64,000 nucleotides of DNA. It comes from Cadophora sp. MPI-SDFR-AT-0126 (lineage: Eukaryota > Ascomycota > Leotiomycetes > Helotiales > Ploettnerulaceae). Location of the stretch: positions 3,162,001 to 3,226,000 of the forward strand of contig JAGMVK010000004.1 in the NCBI GenBank assembly GCA_020747065.1. The letters are read 5' to 3'. Both the position numbers and the translations under genes were made by a program. The notes below the pieces were generated by a model, which saw nothing but the letters and a program-made list of their open reading frames with translations, did not search any database and had not been told where the DNA came from. Position 1 is the stretch's first letter. Each line of letters opens with the position of its first letter. Of this stretch, positions 25,430 through 38,161 are shown in pieces.

Positions 25430-26389
25430 CGAGGCCCTGAAGGAGGAAATAAGGATCGCCTTTAGAGCTATCTTATAGATAAGGTCCCCTATAGCAATAG
25501 GTCGTACACCTCCGTCAGGCTTCTAAAGGCCTATAAGTCGGGAGGCGCATAGAAGGTCGACCCCTGGAGCGGTACCCTGTTGAATTATATTCGCTAGGTG
25601 TGTAAGCGCTGTAACTACAGGGCTTTCAGGGGCTGTAACCGCTATATCGAGTAGTGGGCGTGTCCACCTGCTAAGGCCAGGGGCTTTCTCCCTGTTTATT
25701 AATCGAATAGCCTTCAGGGTAGTTTCAGTATGTATATTCTGTCCCGGGGAGGGATTAGCGTTGCCGAAGGGGTTCTGGTGGCCTATAAGGTGTTTGGAGT
25801 ATAGGGTATTTAGTGTCTCTGTAGTTTCCGGTGCTAGGGGCGTAGGGTCGATAAGAGCCCTGGAGGCCTTCCCTAAGTAGCCCTTTTCCAGTAGTTTTAC
25901 CGCTCGATTTGCCGGGGTATCGTTTTTAGGGGTTCCAGGGGGTTCCAGGGGTCTTTCAGGGACGTCGGGTAGTGTTGTAGGGTAGGCTTTTAGTGTTTTA
26001 GCGACCTCTTCCTTCTGTAGCCCTATGCCGAGTACCCTGAGGAGTAGTAAGAAGTCTAGTAACTGCTTCTCCCTAGGTTGCCGTAGGAACGCTAATGCAG
26101 CTCTATTAGCTGCTTCTGCGAATAGCGTAGCTTACCTGGCGTGTAGGCGTTTTTCCGGGATCGGTACCCTACTATACGCTAGTAGAGTTTGTACTGAAGG
26201 CTTCTGTAGGCTAGGACCTATAGCGTTTATATGGTCTGTAGCGCTTTGCGTGTTTAGAGGGGTCTGGTCTTGTAGAGGTATAGGCGTTGTCGAGACCTGG
26301 GGGCGGTGGATCGATTGCTAGAGGCCATAGGGTAGGCTAGATGTAACGGAGGCTATAGGGCCTCTTGGTGCTGATGGCGCTGTAGCACG

Positions 26390-26800
26390 ACCCTGTACTG
26401 TTGGGTTATAGGGTAGGCTCGTTGTGGAGGCCTTGGAGGGTAGCTGAGTTATGGAGGTCTTGGAGGGTCGGCTAGTTGTAGAGGCCTTGGAGGGTAGCTG
26501 AGTTGTAGAGGCCTTGGAGGGTTGCTGAGTTGTGGAGGTCTTGGAGGGTAGGCCAGCTGTGGAGGCCTTGGAGGGTAGCTGAGTTGTAGTAGTCTTAGAG
26601 GGTAGGCCAGCTGTAGAGGCCTTGGAGGGTTGCTGAGTTGTAGTAGTTTTGGAGGGTAGTTGAGTTGTGGAGGTCTTGGAGGGTAGGCTAGCTGTGGAAG
26701 CTTTGGAGGGTAGGCTAGCTATGGAGGCCTTAGAGGGTAGGCTAGCTGTGGAAGCTTTGGAGGGTAGGCTAGCTGTGAAGGCCTTAGAGGGTAATCGAGT
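26390..26800. repeat. Minisatellite inside the LINE N-terminal region (about 30-33 bp unit)
   Basis: About a dozen variants of GAGGCCTTGGAGGGTAGCTGA in tandem. The unit length is mostly a multiple of three, so the repeat stays in the LINE frame and would have encoded a repetitive Thr/Leu/Gln/Ser-rich linker between the zinc fingers and the RT. Confidence 0.88.
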
Positions 26801-27781
26801 TGTAGTAGGCAGGTGTGTTGTAAAAGAAATAGGGGGCGAGGAGCCTATAAATATAGGGTCTTTTGAGAGTGAGTGTACTGAAGCTTGGAAGGCTTTAGGG
26901 AGTGATTCCAGGGGTGATAGGCTCTGATTCCCCTGGGGACGGCCTATTTGCGATAATCAAGGGAGATATGGGCTGTCCGAGGGTAGGCTAGGTGTGGAGG
27001 GTGTAGGGGTGCGTGGTGTAGTTGGTACAGGGGTCGATATAGCGTCCTTGAAGCTTGGTGTAGGGGAGGGGGGACCTGTGGACGCGCTATAGAGGTCGTC
27101 GTCTAAGGAGCTATCTTTAATTATAGGCTATTTAGGCTCTATAAGGGCTCTCTTCTAGCGTGTTATAGGGCGTTCAATACCTGGAGAGAGGGTTCTCGTA
27201 AGGCGTTTAGTGGACGGCTTCCCGGGGGGTGTAGTAGTTGAGTGCTAAGTCTTTGGGGGTATATAGCCTGTAGCGACGATCTGGGCGTAAGTAAGAGGAG
27301 ACCGCGGGGTTGTAGGTACTAAGGTTTTAAGGTATTAAGAGCTTGTAAATGCTGAGGTTTCAGGGCGTTAGGTACCTATAAGTGCTGAGGTTTCAGGGCG
27401 TTGAGAGCTTATAGACGCTGGAGAGGCTCTTGCTCAAGGGGTAGACGCTCTGAAGGGAGCTAGAAGCTGAGGGAGGTTGATTACAGGGTACGGGGTGCCT
27501 GTAGTATCGTCGATTTCAGCGTCTATAGGTGCTGTCCCCGGTAGTGCTATATGGATTCGGTGTTGCGTTGAGAGCCTGGAATTACCGATAATTCCGTGTA
27601 TTTTAGCGCTATGAGTCTTAACTCCGTGGGCTCCTTTACACGCTGTAGCGCATGTAGGACAGGGAGTAAGCCCTATAGGCTGCAATTGAAGCTCTGTATA
27701 TGAATCAGTAGGGTGCTTTTTTCGAATATGATCGAGAATATCGATATATTCATTTTTACAAGAGGGGCACTTGAAAGGCAT

Positions 27782-28445
27782 AGTTTAGAGGGTAGTAGGG
27801 AGTAAAAGGAGAAAAGAAGTGAACTCAGGGGTAGAGTTATAGTAGGTAAAGCTTATTGTAGTAGTAGATTTCTACTGTAAAACCATAGAAAGAGTTAAGA
27901 TCGTAGGTGGGCGGTAGTATAGGGTAACTAAGTTATAGAGGGTATATAGGGTAGCTGAGTTGTATAGGGTGACTAGGGTGTGTAGGGTATAAAGGGTAAC
28001 TGAGTTGTGAGGGGTGTGTAGGGTAACTGAGTTGTAAGGGATATGTAGAGTAGTTGAGTTGTAGAGGGTAGGTGAGTTGTAGGGGGTAGGGGGGTTGTGT
28101 AGGGTAGGGGAATCGTGTAGGGTAATCGAGTTATGCAGGGTAATCGAGTTGTGTAGGGTAGAGGGATTGTGAAAGTTATGTAGGGTAGAGGAATTATGTA
28201 GGGTAAGGGAGTTGTGCAGGGTAGGGGAGTTATGCAGGGTAGGGGAGTTATGCAGGGTAGGGGAGTTGTGCAGGGTAGGGGGGTTGTGAAAGTTATGCAG
28301 GGTAATCCAGTTGTGAAAGTTATGCAGGGTAATCGAGTTGTGAAGAGAGAGTATAAAGAGAGAGTGAAGTAAGTGAGAGTAAAGTAGTTAAGAGTGAAGT
28401 AAGTAAGAGTAAGGTAATTGAGAGTAAGGTAGTTAAAAAATAATT
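27782..28445. repeat. 5' region of the LINE with a GGGTAGGGG-type minisatellite
   Basis: Upstream of the LINE start, from about 27,905 to 28,350, degenerate units of about 20 bp recur (GCAGGGTAGGGGAGTTATGC and GTAGGGTAATCGAGTTGTG). These are followed by GAGAGTAAAGTAAGT-like short repeats to 28,440. No coding capacity. This is probably the 5' untranslated region or insertion-site DNA of the retrotransposon. Confidence 0.75.
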
Positions 28446-29160
28446 AAAGGGGAAATCGACGGTATATAACCCTATCCTCGATTCTATTCCCGATCCTATC
28501 TATAACCCTATCCCTGAATGCTTTAAAATCGAAGCTTTGAAATTAAGGGTTTAAAATCCGATGATTTAAAATCAATGATTTAAAATCCGACGATTTGAAA
28601 TCAAATATTAAACTTTAGAACTATTTCTAACCTTAATTATAACTTTAAATATAACCTTGATTTTAAACTTAACTTAAAGTATAACCCTAAGCTCGACCCT
28701 AAGGTTAATCCTAAGGTTGACTCTTAGCCTGACCCTAAGCCTGACCTTAAGTATTATATATAATATATATAATATATATATAATAAATTAAGGCTAGCGC
28801 CTTGCATCGCTTCGCGATAAATTTGAGAGTATAGAGTTGACCCTAAGGTTGACCCTAAGTATTAAATTTAAATAATATATATAATATATATAATATATCA
28901 AGGCTAGCGCCTTGTATCGCTTCGCGATAAATTTGAGGGTATAGAGTTAACTCTAAGCTCGACCCTAAGCTTGATCCTAAGTCTGACCCTAAGCCTAACT
29001 CTAAGCCTGACCCTAAGCCTGACCTTAAGTATTATATATATAATATATATAATATATTAAGGCTAGCGTCTTGTATCGCTTCGCGATAAATTTGGAGGTA
29101 TAGGGTCGACCCTAAGCCTGACCCTAAGCTTGATCCTAAGTATTATATATATTCTATACG
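28446..29160. repeat. Telomere-like and AT repeats
   Basis: Contains TTTAAAATCCGATGA-type repeats (28,545-28,610). Runs of a degenerate 12-mer follow, CCTGACCCTAAG, with the vertebrate/fungal-type CCCTAA hexamer inside, at about 28,680-28,750, 28,960-29,030 and 29,105-29,140. Three (TA)n stretches are present. This is the far side of the LINE from the GTTAGGG-starting repeats at 22.5 and 23.1 kb. Confidence 0.8.
28789..29101 (+). repeat. Three dispersed copies of a roughly 50-bp hairpin unit
   Basis: AAGGCTAGCGCCTTG followed by TCGCTTCGCGATAAATTTG occurs at 28,789, 28,900 and 29,059. Each copy has two short inverted repeats (GGCTAGCGCC-like and ATCGCTTCGCGAT) and each is preceded by a (TATATAA)n run. 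The spacing (about 111 and 159 bp) varies because the telomere-like 12-mers between them vary in number. Confidence 0.88.
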
Positions 29161-29354
29161 TCCTGTTGGTCCTTGGATGCTAAGGAGTCGGGTTCGCGTA
29201 AATTACCCTTTTGAATTTCGCGGTCAATGAGCTAGCCGCTTTGAATTTTACGGTCAAAGCACTAGCCTATTTGGGATTTCGCGATCATCGCCGTTTGTTT
29301 TAGGGGTTTCAGGAATTTTTGAGCTTTTAACCTCGTTTTAATCAATTGCCAATC

Positions 29355-32300
29355 ATGCCACAGGCTCCTCGAAAGCGCAGTCGATCTTCAAAATATGCCT
29401 CTAAGGAAGAGAAAGCGAGGGAAGACGTGATCAAGAAACGGGCCGGGAGACGACTTCAATCTGCTGCAGCTCGGCAAGATATTCGATTCCGATTCTACAA
29501 TACTGAACAGATACAGGCTATGGCTATGGCACCTTTATCTGTACACCAAGCGCATTTGCAATCACTAAACGGTCTCGATATCCTTGCAGATGCAGCAACC
29601 TCCCGATCTCGAGTCGCTGTATCTGAGCTTGCAAGGCTTCTAGTCCTTGCTCCAAACGAAATCAGTAGTAGGAGTAGTGATTCAAACCTCTACTCTGCGA
29701 ATATACCTGCGCTATCTGCTAAAGACTTGCTATCTTCTTACCTAAAATCACTGCTCCCGCAAGAGGTTTGCTCCACGACTGATTAATATGAAACGGTTTG
29801 TGCTCGTTTGAAGTCGCCAGAACTAATAAGATTAAATTCTTATTCTACAAACGAAGTAATGCAGGATAACAATTATTTTACTCTTAACAACGATGACAAG
29901 ATACTCTCTACTTCGGCTTTTCAATTAAGTTATACTACCCCGGCACCTACAGTGGATGAAGATAGCAATATATAGCAGGTGATTAAGCACCTAAATAACT
30001 TGGCGAACGCAGATACGAAGAGCATAATTAAAGAAGTCGATGGCATGACTGAAGAAGGCGTTGGTATATCTGAAGATGGCTTAAGCAGAGGACGGGAAGA
30101 CGGGAACATAAGTGATTAGGAAGCAGGCGACGAGGGAATCGATTCTGATTTTGAATTTCTATTAAAGGACGCCTTTGAAACAGACTCAGATTTGGAACCG
30201 GACTTCTTACTTGACAACAACGAGATGGATACCGAAGACGGTCTCGATATCGTTCAATCGAATAGCTCCTTAGCAAAAGCCTTTTTGGAAAAGACGTAGG
30301 ATCATCTCTGTAATTGCAAGAAGGAAGAAAACACGAAATCAAGTGAAGAGCTTATATTCAGTCTTAAGCAGATGGCAGAGTACTGGCAAAATCTTGGTAT
30401 GCCAGATGCAATTGGCCCTGCATCACTCTCACCTAAGGCAGGCAAAGAAGAAAGCACACATATCGAATAGTTTTCGGTATTAAGCGGTAAAGACCAACAT
30501 TCACGCTTGTGCCTTGAGAAGTCCCAGCATAGCAATCCAAGCATCAAACGCACTTGGGATATAGATAGCATTATCTCTTGGGCCTCATGCTTATCCATCA
30601 ATCAAGGGCTTTACGTCTCGTATTTTCCTTCAGTGACGAGAAATATCAGAACTAGCGTTCATGTCTTTCATCAAGGGAAGGCTCTGAACCTCATTCCTTA
30701 TCTTTGATTAGGTAGTAGGCGCCAATCACTCTAATTTAGCGTATATGTTTTCTTTCCCGGAATCTCCCATGTCTGTCGAACAACGTCGTATCTTACTAGA
30801 GATGAACGGCGTATATGGGTTAATAGACTCCTCTTGCCAGCGATTCGTCGCATTTGTTCACCTAATGTAATCCAATATCACCCCCGGTCTTTTGATGACG
30901 TCGAAAGCAAAGCCTATAGTCGCCGGCAAGAAAATTGCTCGAGCATGGTCCAGAACGATATAGATATGCATCATTATCTCCCTTTACAGTACTTAGAGGC
31001 GATTTAGTGCTATATGACTTAAAGCATTGAATATCCTGATCTAATTAAGTTTCGCGGGATATTTATTGTTTTAAGTGCGAAGAATATCAAGCTGAAAGCG
31101 TGAACATCAATCTTTTAAGAATATCGTACAAAGATCATAGATCACCTTTGTTAAGTATTAGACTAGTTCAAAGCCGATCTCTCTAATACCTGGATAAATA
31201 TTAGTCTTGAGGATATTACTGCTTCAAGCAATAGCATATTCCTAATGAAAAGTCAATACTTGAAACCTTAGATTAACTTTATAAAACATAGTAGTCAATC
31301 TCCACTATTAGCACTGGAGTGTTTTAATTGGAACCTAATTAGTTAGGCTGGTAGTACTAGGGTTGAGACTCGCAGAACACATCCCTTATGTAAGGGAGGC
31401 ATCGCCTATGGTTAACGATATAATATCAATAAAGATATTTTCTCTACAGTCTTTAAGCACGACTATAGCCTGTTTAGTAAGTTACACTTGGAGGGAATGA
31501 CATGTCCACCTTCGCTGCTTGATGCGTGGATAGTGGCTGCTTGGCAATATCGAAACGCCGGGCTGGCGACCTTGTTGAAATCTACGCAGCAACTTAAGCG
31601 GCTTCGAAAAGCGTTTGAGGCCATGAAATACCGCATCCGATACGCCTTAGACAACTCTCTCAGGACTAGCTTTAGCACTCGAGAAGAATATCGTATATCT
31701 TGGGAATTGTTTATAAATGTAAATCCCTTTACAGTACACCCATATAGTTCTCACCGTCCATTCTGGATTTTACCGACAGCCCACGTTAATGAATTCATGC
31801 GGTGGGAGTTCAATCGATGGATTTCTACTATCGACGTTGTCCGAGTGCGAGGTGCTTAGCGTAATGCTAGCTGGGAAGACTATTAGAGAAATATAATCAT
31901 AGTCACGATTCTCCTTTGTTCTCTGATAGCAAGTATTAATTGTTATCATATTGCAAAGCGATCTTAGTTATTTAAGAATAAATACAAAAATCGAGATAGC
32001 AAATATCTCCGGGGTCTGGATTTTGAAAGCAGTATATGTTATAATAGCCTTGCTTAGTTACTTCGTGATCTCTTTAGTTGGCCTGACTTGCACTTATATA
32101 ATGAGCTTATTACATTAATCAGCTTTACTTTTAATGGTTTGCAGGGTGTATTTCGCAACTGGAAAGATGTGAATGCGATTAATCAAGAATACTGCAAAGC
32201 CCAAGATCTGGAGTATTACCTTGAAACTAGTCAGCCAAATAATTATTCAGATATGCTAGACTATATGCGTAAGATGGTTTATTAATACTTTGTGCTTTAA

Positions 32301-33560
32301 GTGATTCAGTAGCTTTCTATTAATCTAAATCTTAAGGATACAGATACAAAGCTACAGTAAGAGCATTAAGGACTTAGCTTTGATATTATTTATAGTTTGT
32401 TAGGCGAGGTGCCTTATTTAGTACAAGTGCGAAAAGGAAGGCATAGTTTGGGAAATACATACCCCGAAAGGGTACAAGGTCTCTTTAATTGGAATGATGA
32501 TATCCCTTGTATATTCTGGGATCAGTGCTATTACCGATAGCTCGCGCGGAAATTTTACAAGAGTATCTTAGTATATATTAGCCTCGCTGATACCGAGGAT
32601 TGGAAAAATTCACTTGGGAGACACGCTTTGCTGTACTTTTAGATTATCCCAAATTACAATAAGTATAGTTTATTTACTAAGTTAGTTAGGTTAGTCAATT
32701 GACCCGCTGTTAGTTGGTCATTCATCACTGGTCTTTGCAAGTGGAATTTAAGCAAAGATGACGAGGACCTATGCAACGAAGGACGGTAGTTGTTTGGTGG
32801 GATTAAGTATATGGGCGGCCATCCCAGCTCTTTTGCACTCGATGGTGAAGCTAGCCCAGAAGCTACGGAAGACGAGTCTTAGGCCATTCCGGTTTATGTT
32901 ATTAATTTTAGGTGTGATATTCCTTTTACAAAGATACCAGATCTAATCAAGAAGGGCTTCGAAGTCTGTCGACGACTATTCGCAAATGGTAATCCTAAGG
33001 TGCTGGCACATTACCAACTCACTCGTGATTGCCTTGAGTAGTGCCTTGGTGACCCTCTTTGTGATATTCTCCTAATAGTTGTACTAGCATTTGCTTCCTC
33101 CACTGACACGCCGACACTGCTAATCCACAATTATAAATTCGAAGTTGGGCCACGGAAAGATCCTAGGCTACTTGCAATAACCCTCGCTATACGAATGCTT
33201 TAGTTCCTTTGTCCTTAGAGTTTCCCTTGGGATAAAGACGATAGCATAGTTCTCTGTATTTCCGAGATGACGAAGAAGATAGGTTTGTTCGATATTTTTT
33301 TATCACTCAGGTCTTCCAACTAACAACTAGATTAGAACACAAAGGCGTGAATAATCGGATCTTACGGAAACTGGGATAAGTTGAACCTTGGAAATATGGA
33401 TTTTGATATACTCTATAAAACAGCGAATTGAGTTTGCGGCCACGAGAGAAGCTTTTAGCTTTGCGAACAGAGTTGCTCTCGCTCATAAATAACCCTGTGG
33501 CATTTATTAAGCGAATCTTCGATAGTGATGATAAAGCTTAGGTTGGATATTGTTTTGGGA
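29355..33560 (+). pseudogene. Large ORF of unknown family, copy 1 (about 1,400 codons, stop-interrupted)
   Basis: From ATG at 29,355 (MPQAPRKRSRSS, basic start) the same + frame reads on to about 33,560, broken mainly by TAA/TAG codons that replace Gln or Trp. This pattern shows one long protein damaged by RIP. The N-terminal 146 codons are open, followed by an acidic region (about 30,040-30,300). A long region (30,500-32,950) contains blocks such as SINQGLYVSYFPSVTRNI, PSLLDAWIVAAWQYRNAGL and HRPFWILPTAHVNEFMRWEF. The C-terminal part (about 32,900-33,560) has IPDLIKKGFEVCRRLFANGN, FPWDKDDSIV and an LRKLG block. That C-terminal part is homologous to 36,200-36,830. I do not recognise the family and assign no function. 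Confidence 0.7.
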
Positions 33561-33612
33561 TCCTTAGATAATTATATTAGCATTATTAGCCTTCCCTTCG
33601 ATAACGTCACTA

Positions 33613-36600
33613 TTACCTTCAAGAATTAGCATGTGTTATACCCAGAAAAACACTAATATAAGATCCCGTTTAGGGCTGAAGTATTGCACTTTCCGTCTTG
33701 CTACAGCAGCGACGCGGGAAACATGGTACGTTGTTATACACTCGATCGTGACTTCTGTAGTTGAGCTCTTAGGGTCACGACGCGCTCGCCGCCTCCAAAA
33801 GGCTGCGTCAAGTAAGTCAAGTGCTCTTAAAACTTATCATGCTTAAGTACTAGTATTCTACATTAAGTTGCTCTTTTTCTTGGGTAAGCTACTCAGTGAG
33901 TGAATTAAATCTTCTTGAAGCTTGAATAGTTCCTTAGATTAAACATTATTCGGCAATAAGTGGATGACCTTTTAGCAGCGCTTTATAAAAGACTGGCCGG
34001 AGCATGTAGCGCACTACTCATACAATAGCTTCTGGATAGAGAATGAGTTGGTCTTTTATGCCTACGATTATAAGGTAAATATCGAGATCGAGGTTAGTGA
34101 AGGAGTTCAGGTTCTGGATAAAGAAAAGCGGCTGCGGCTAGTCAACGATTTGGAGGACATATTAAATAATGACTTGAGCGATGACGAGGGGTCAGGGGAG
34201 AGACAGAATAGCCGAAGTCAGCAAAGCGAAGCCGATTTTGTAGTAGAGGGCGCGGTACGTTAATTACAGAATGAATAGCAACTTGGGTCATCGCCAGAAG
34301 GGCTCTACTCCGATGGTCTAAAACAGTTAGCCACGGAGCTGGACCAGAAGTACGACCTCGAGAACATTAGCAGCCTGTCGTACGCATTGGCTGTTGATTT
34401 ATACTACTTAAAGTCTGATCTAGTGGATGTTGAAGAAAAACTAGCACTTTGTTTACTTACTGATTATAACACTGTTCAACGGGAGTATGGGTCATCTCGC
34501 GGAGTATTAGATATGACTTTCTATCCTCTTGCCTTTCACCTCGCCTATGGGAACTTTACTTCTCTGGGCCCACCACGATTCCTTAATAATCATGTCTTTA
34601 CTATTATAAAGGACAATATGAGCTTCTAGAATAACGGAGCGGATGTTTTGTTTTGCAACTACTTTTAGGTGTACAGCAATATCAAGCGCTCGATCCGGTA
34701 TAACCCTAAGGATTTATTAGTTACCTAAGGAATTGCTACAGCTGCGCTAATACTACCAGCTTCTGAAGCTCAAGGGGCAGCACGCATTAAGAGTAAGTAG
34801 TAGCATCTCCTACAACGACTCCAAGGCAATACTACTCCTAAGGATCCCGAGGCTTCGCGGCTGTTTGCGCGCGAACGTCAACGTATCCTCTGCGCCGTTG
34901 CAAAAGACGAGTTTTTTGCTTTGATGTGGCAGGTTTACTTCTCTTACGGCAAAATCTGCGAACTATTTTGCAGCTTATCTTTTAACTAATGCAGTTTTAC
35001 CTCTAAGAAATACAGCACTACACAAAGCTACTGCGCTACTTCTAGCCGACCGTGTTTTCTTAGATCCTTAATTTGTTTACGCAAGTATTTGATCTTAAAA
35101 TTAGTAAGATACTAAAGCGCTTTTACGCGCAAGGCTCTTAAGGATTGGGTATAGTATTATTGGAAGGGGTGGCGGCGCTGAATCAACTTGAGTACTACTG
35201 TTTCACCGGGACTCCGATAGCTCTGATAAGCAGTGTCCTCGGGCCCCTCAAGACGATAGAGAGCTTAGAGAAGAGTAAGTAGTTATATCTTAATTCGCAA
35301 TTCTTAGATCTACGAATTAAAGAGGGAAGCTTAGATATTATGCGGTAACCGCGGGCTCGGAACAGGCGACCTATCTTTATGCATACAGTATTACTTAGGT
35401 TTCATTACAGTCCAGAAGTTGCTACTAACCGCTATAGTCTTATCTAGTTTTATAATCTAGAAGGGAAGTTAATCAATGGTCTAGCTAGAGCAACACAGTT
35501 CCTAAAAGAGCTCTTTTGTGACCTCTGGATCCCACAGATAGTTACGTATATCAGCTATCAGCTCCGAAAGCGGCTTAGTCTGAATAGTGAGAAGGACGAA
35601 GATATGTTGCTAAAAGAATTGGAGGTGAAGTAGCAATAATATGCTTTAGTAAAGACTTAGGAGAAATCTCCAAACCCTTTCTCGTGAAGGTTTGCCTTCC
35701 CCCCTGGAGCCCGAAACCTCTTGAAGAATAGGATACTTTAAAGACTATAGCTAATCATTTGATAGCCTTTATAAACCCATCTGGATCCTGGCGGCTCCCA
35801 ATGCAGTACGCTCTACTGCCACATATAAAGCCCGGCAGGATTTCGCAGAAGAGGTATATAATAGCTACGTTAATAACAACTAAGCTGTCCGGCAAGCGCT
35901 GTTCTTTCTCCACTTAATATGGTTTACCGTACTATACACTACCTTTACATTTACTACGGCTAAACGTATTATAGAGAAGCAGTAGCTTGGCGGACTTGCT
36001 GCGGCCCTTTTATCTAACAAGATTGAATACATACCCGGATCTCACCGGTCTTGGGTCATATATCGACGCGTGGTTCGGCTAATTGGACTATCTCCACTTC
36101 CCCGAGCTATAGCAGCCCGACCCGGAAGTCTCAAAAGAGCAGCTATTAAGGCAGAGTATCGAGCAAACCGGCCTATAAAGCGTTGAGCGATTGATCTAGG
36201 GTGTACTGTTCCCTTTGTCCGCATCTTGGACATTGTGGAGGAAGGCTTCTACGCGCTTACTAGATTGTTTTCTAAGGGTAACCAACGGATCTTGGAACAC
36301 TATTATATTACATATAACTACTTGAAGAACTGCCTTAGTGATCCATTCTGTAACGTGCTTCTGATACTTGTGTTAATATTCAGCTCCTCTTTTGTCATAC
36401 TATTAGTACTAGTGAATAGGAGTGGATTTAAAGCTGGGCTACGGAAGGACGCAGTACAGTTTGCGGCTAACTTGGCGACATGTATGTTGTGGTTCCTTTA
36501 GTTATATGCATTTCCCTGGGATAGAGATGACGGGATAGTGCTGCAGATCTTAGAGATAACAAAGAAGATTAAGTACAAAGGTGTTGGAAATCAGCTACTC

Positions 36601-36835
36601 TGGGAGTTAGGCTAGGTGTAAGTGCAAGGATATCGGCCTAATCCACGGAATAGCGAGCTAAGCTTATGACCTGAGGGTGAGCTGCTTCGTCTCCAATCAA
36701 AACTACTGTCTCTACGAAAGGACCCAGTAGGTTTCATTGCATGTGTGTTTCATAATCGGGATGAGGTATAGGTAGACCGTTGCTCATAAATTATTCGGGA
36801 GCGGGGTTGAGAAGTTAGGGTATCGCTTGACCACT
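33613..36835 (+). pseudogene. Large ORF of unknown family, copy 2 (about 1,070 codons, stop-interrupted)
   Basis: A second + strand frame (all in the frame of 33,631, 34,048, 34,387 and 36,226) follows copy 1 directly. Open stretches are 33,631-33,846, 34,048-34,263, 34,387-34,629 and 36,226-36,501; many TAA/TAG codons lie between. It has an acidic, Ser-rich part near 34,150-34,230 and, at about 36,200-36,830, the ILDIVEEGFYALTRLFSKGN, FPWDRDDGIV and LLWELGQVQ blocks, which match the end of copy 1. Sharing of the C-terminal block, with less evident similarity before it, suggests two related members of one family or a tandem duplication that has diverged. Function unknown; no transposase, helicase or nuclease motif seen. 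Confidence 0.66.
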
Positions 36836-38161
36836 TAATTGAGTCTTTATATATATATTAATTATTATTTAAGTAATCAAATGTCGTATTTACTGTTAAC
36901 ATAGAGCAAAGAGTGGTTTTAGGACTCAAACATCAATTATATGCATATTTATTATGGACACAGGATATAGAGTTGGTTTGGGTACTCTAAACTAATTTAT
37001 ATGCATGGTGACGGATATTTAGGCAGTTAAACCGTCTTATGACCGTTCGTTTTAGTCCTTAATAGTACTCTATGCATAGTAGGTAGCATGTAAGGACCTA
37101 CGTGCCGTATCGCCGCTCTTTTCAGCACTCAATACTACTTGTGAGTACTCGAGCGGGGTATCGCTGCCAACTCCTACTAACTCTATTATACTCTTAAGTA
37201 CTCAAGCGGGGTATCGCTGCTAATTCATACTAATTATATGCACTATGATCAGGTAACTATTTGCGAACATGGCTTTTCACTGGATAGTATATCTCTCCTG
37301 TTCTATCCTTACACGGTAGTTGGATACTGCACGCTAGTTAGATATTTGTATCTCTACTATTACGAACAGTCTCCACCCTCTTATACTAAACAAGCTAGGC
37401 TTAACCTGTACTATGCCTATGTCTTTGGCGGGTATATCAAGGTTCTTACCTCCTAATATTTGAGTTCTGGAAAACATAGCCTATAATAATACACAATCTA
37501 TTTCTATTTGCTTACAAACATTAGCTACCTACTTGCTGCATATCTCCGGCAAATGTATCTAATCGCAGCTCCAACTACGCTCTATAACCCGTGTCTCTCT
37601 TAGCGAGGGCGTGGTGTAGAGGACGGTGAAAGAGCGTGGATAATATTCCAACTAGGGTATCACTAAGTAAACGATTTATCTCCCTCTTTCCAGAGATCTG
37701 CTTTGCGCGTCTATAGCTCACACTCCTATTAGCGGTTCCTTAAGCTCTCTAAGACCGGTTTTACTCGAGAGGTGTATAGTGGGCTATACAGCGGTGTGGA
37801 TGATCGATCTATCAGGCTAGGGTATCAAGGTTAACCCTTAGTGGTATTAGGGGTTATAATCCGGAGTATTAGGATTAAATATTGAGATTAAAAGTTTATT
37901 TGAAGAATACTATGATCTATTAACATGAATATTCTTATATAATTTAAGTATAAACTTTTATACTTAAGGATGAATAATTTCCTTACTAATAATTAATTAA
38001 TAGCTTAAAAGTAAAAAATTTTAGTGCAATTATACTTATTAATATATACTTACTTCCTTATCTTTATAATACAATTTCTTTATTTTTCCACACAACGCTA
38101 ATTTGCTATAGCTCTAATACTATTACTAATATTTACTTCTTTCTATACACGCACGACCTAA
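36836..38161. other. AT-rich intergenic DNA with short direct repeats
   Basis: No supported gene. GTACTC(G/A)AGCGGGGTATCGCTGC occurs twice in about 75 bp (37,143 and 37,197 regions), and TATATGCA-containing strings recur from 36,940 to 37,240. A 72-codon ORF at 37,238-37,456 has no recognisable features. From 37,850 to 38,100 the sequence is AT-rich. Confidence 0.45.

Larger units (their letters stand above)
23714..27781 (-). mobile_element. Non-LTR retrotransposon with restriction-like endonuclease (R2/CRE/MoTeR-type LINE), stop-interrupted
   Basis: The minus-strand frame from ATG at 27,781 to the TAG at 23,714-23,716 is one phase throughout (1,355 codons plus stop), interrupted by TAA/TAG. 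N-terminus: two C2H2 zinc fingers (CPSCKNEYIDILDHIRKKH and CPTC...HSAKIH). Then a repeat-rich low-complexity region (26,390-26,800), a reverse transcriptase with the GVRQGDPIAPLLF block and catalytic YLDD (25,040-25,051), and a C-terminal CCHC knuckle (C-x2-C-x7-H-x4-C near 24,220) followed by RH and RPDF of a restriction-like endonuclease. In this class the zinc fingers and nuclease choose and nick a specific DNA site, and the RT copies RNA into it. No APE-type endonuclease is seen. The zinc-finger, RT and nuclease ORFs all share one frame, so decay is mainly by point mutation. Confidence 0.9.

Noticed and set aside
24636..26321. + strand ORFs of 133 and 98 codons over the LINE
   Set aside because: Antisense shadows of the LINE reading frame.
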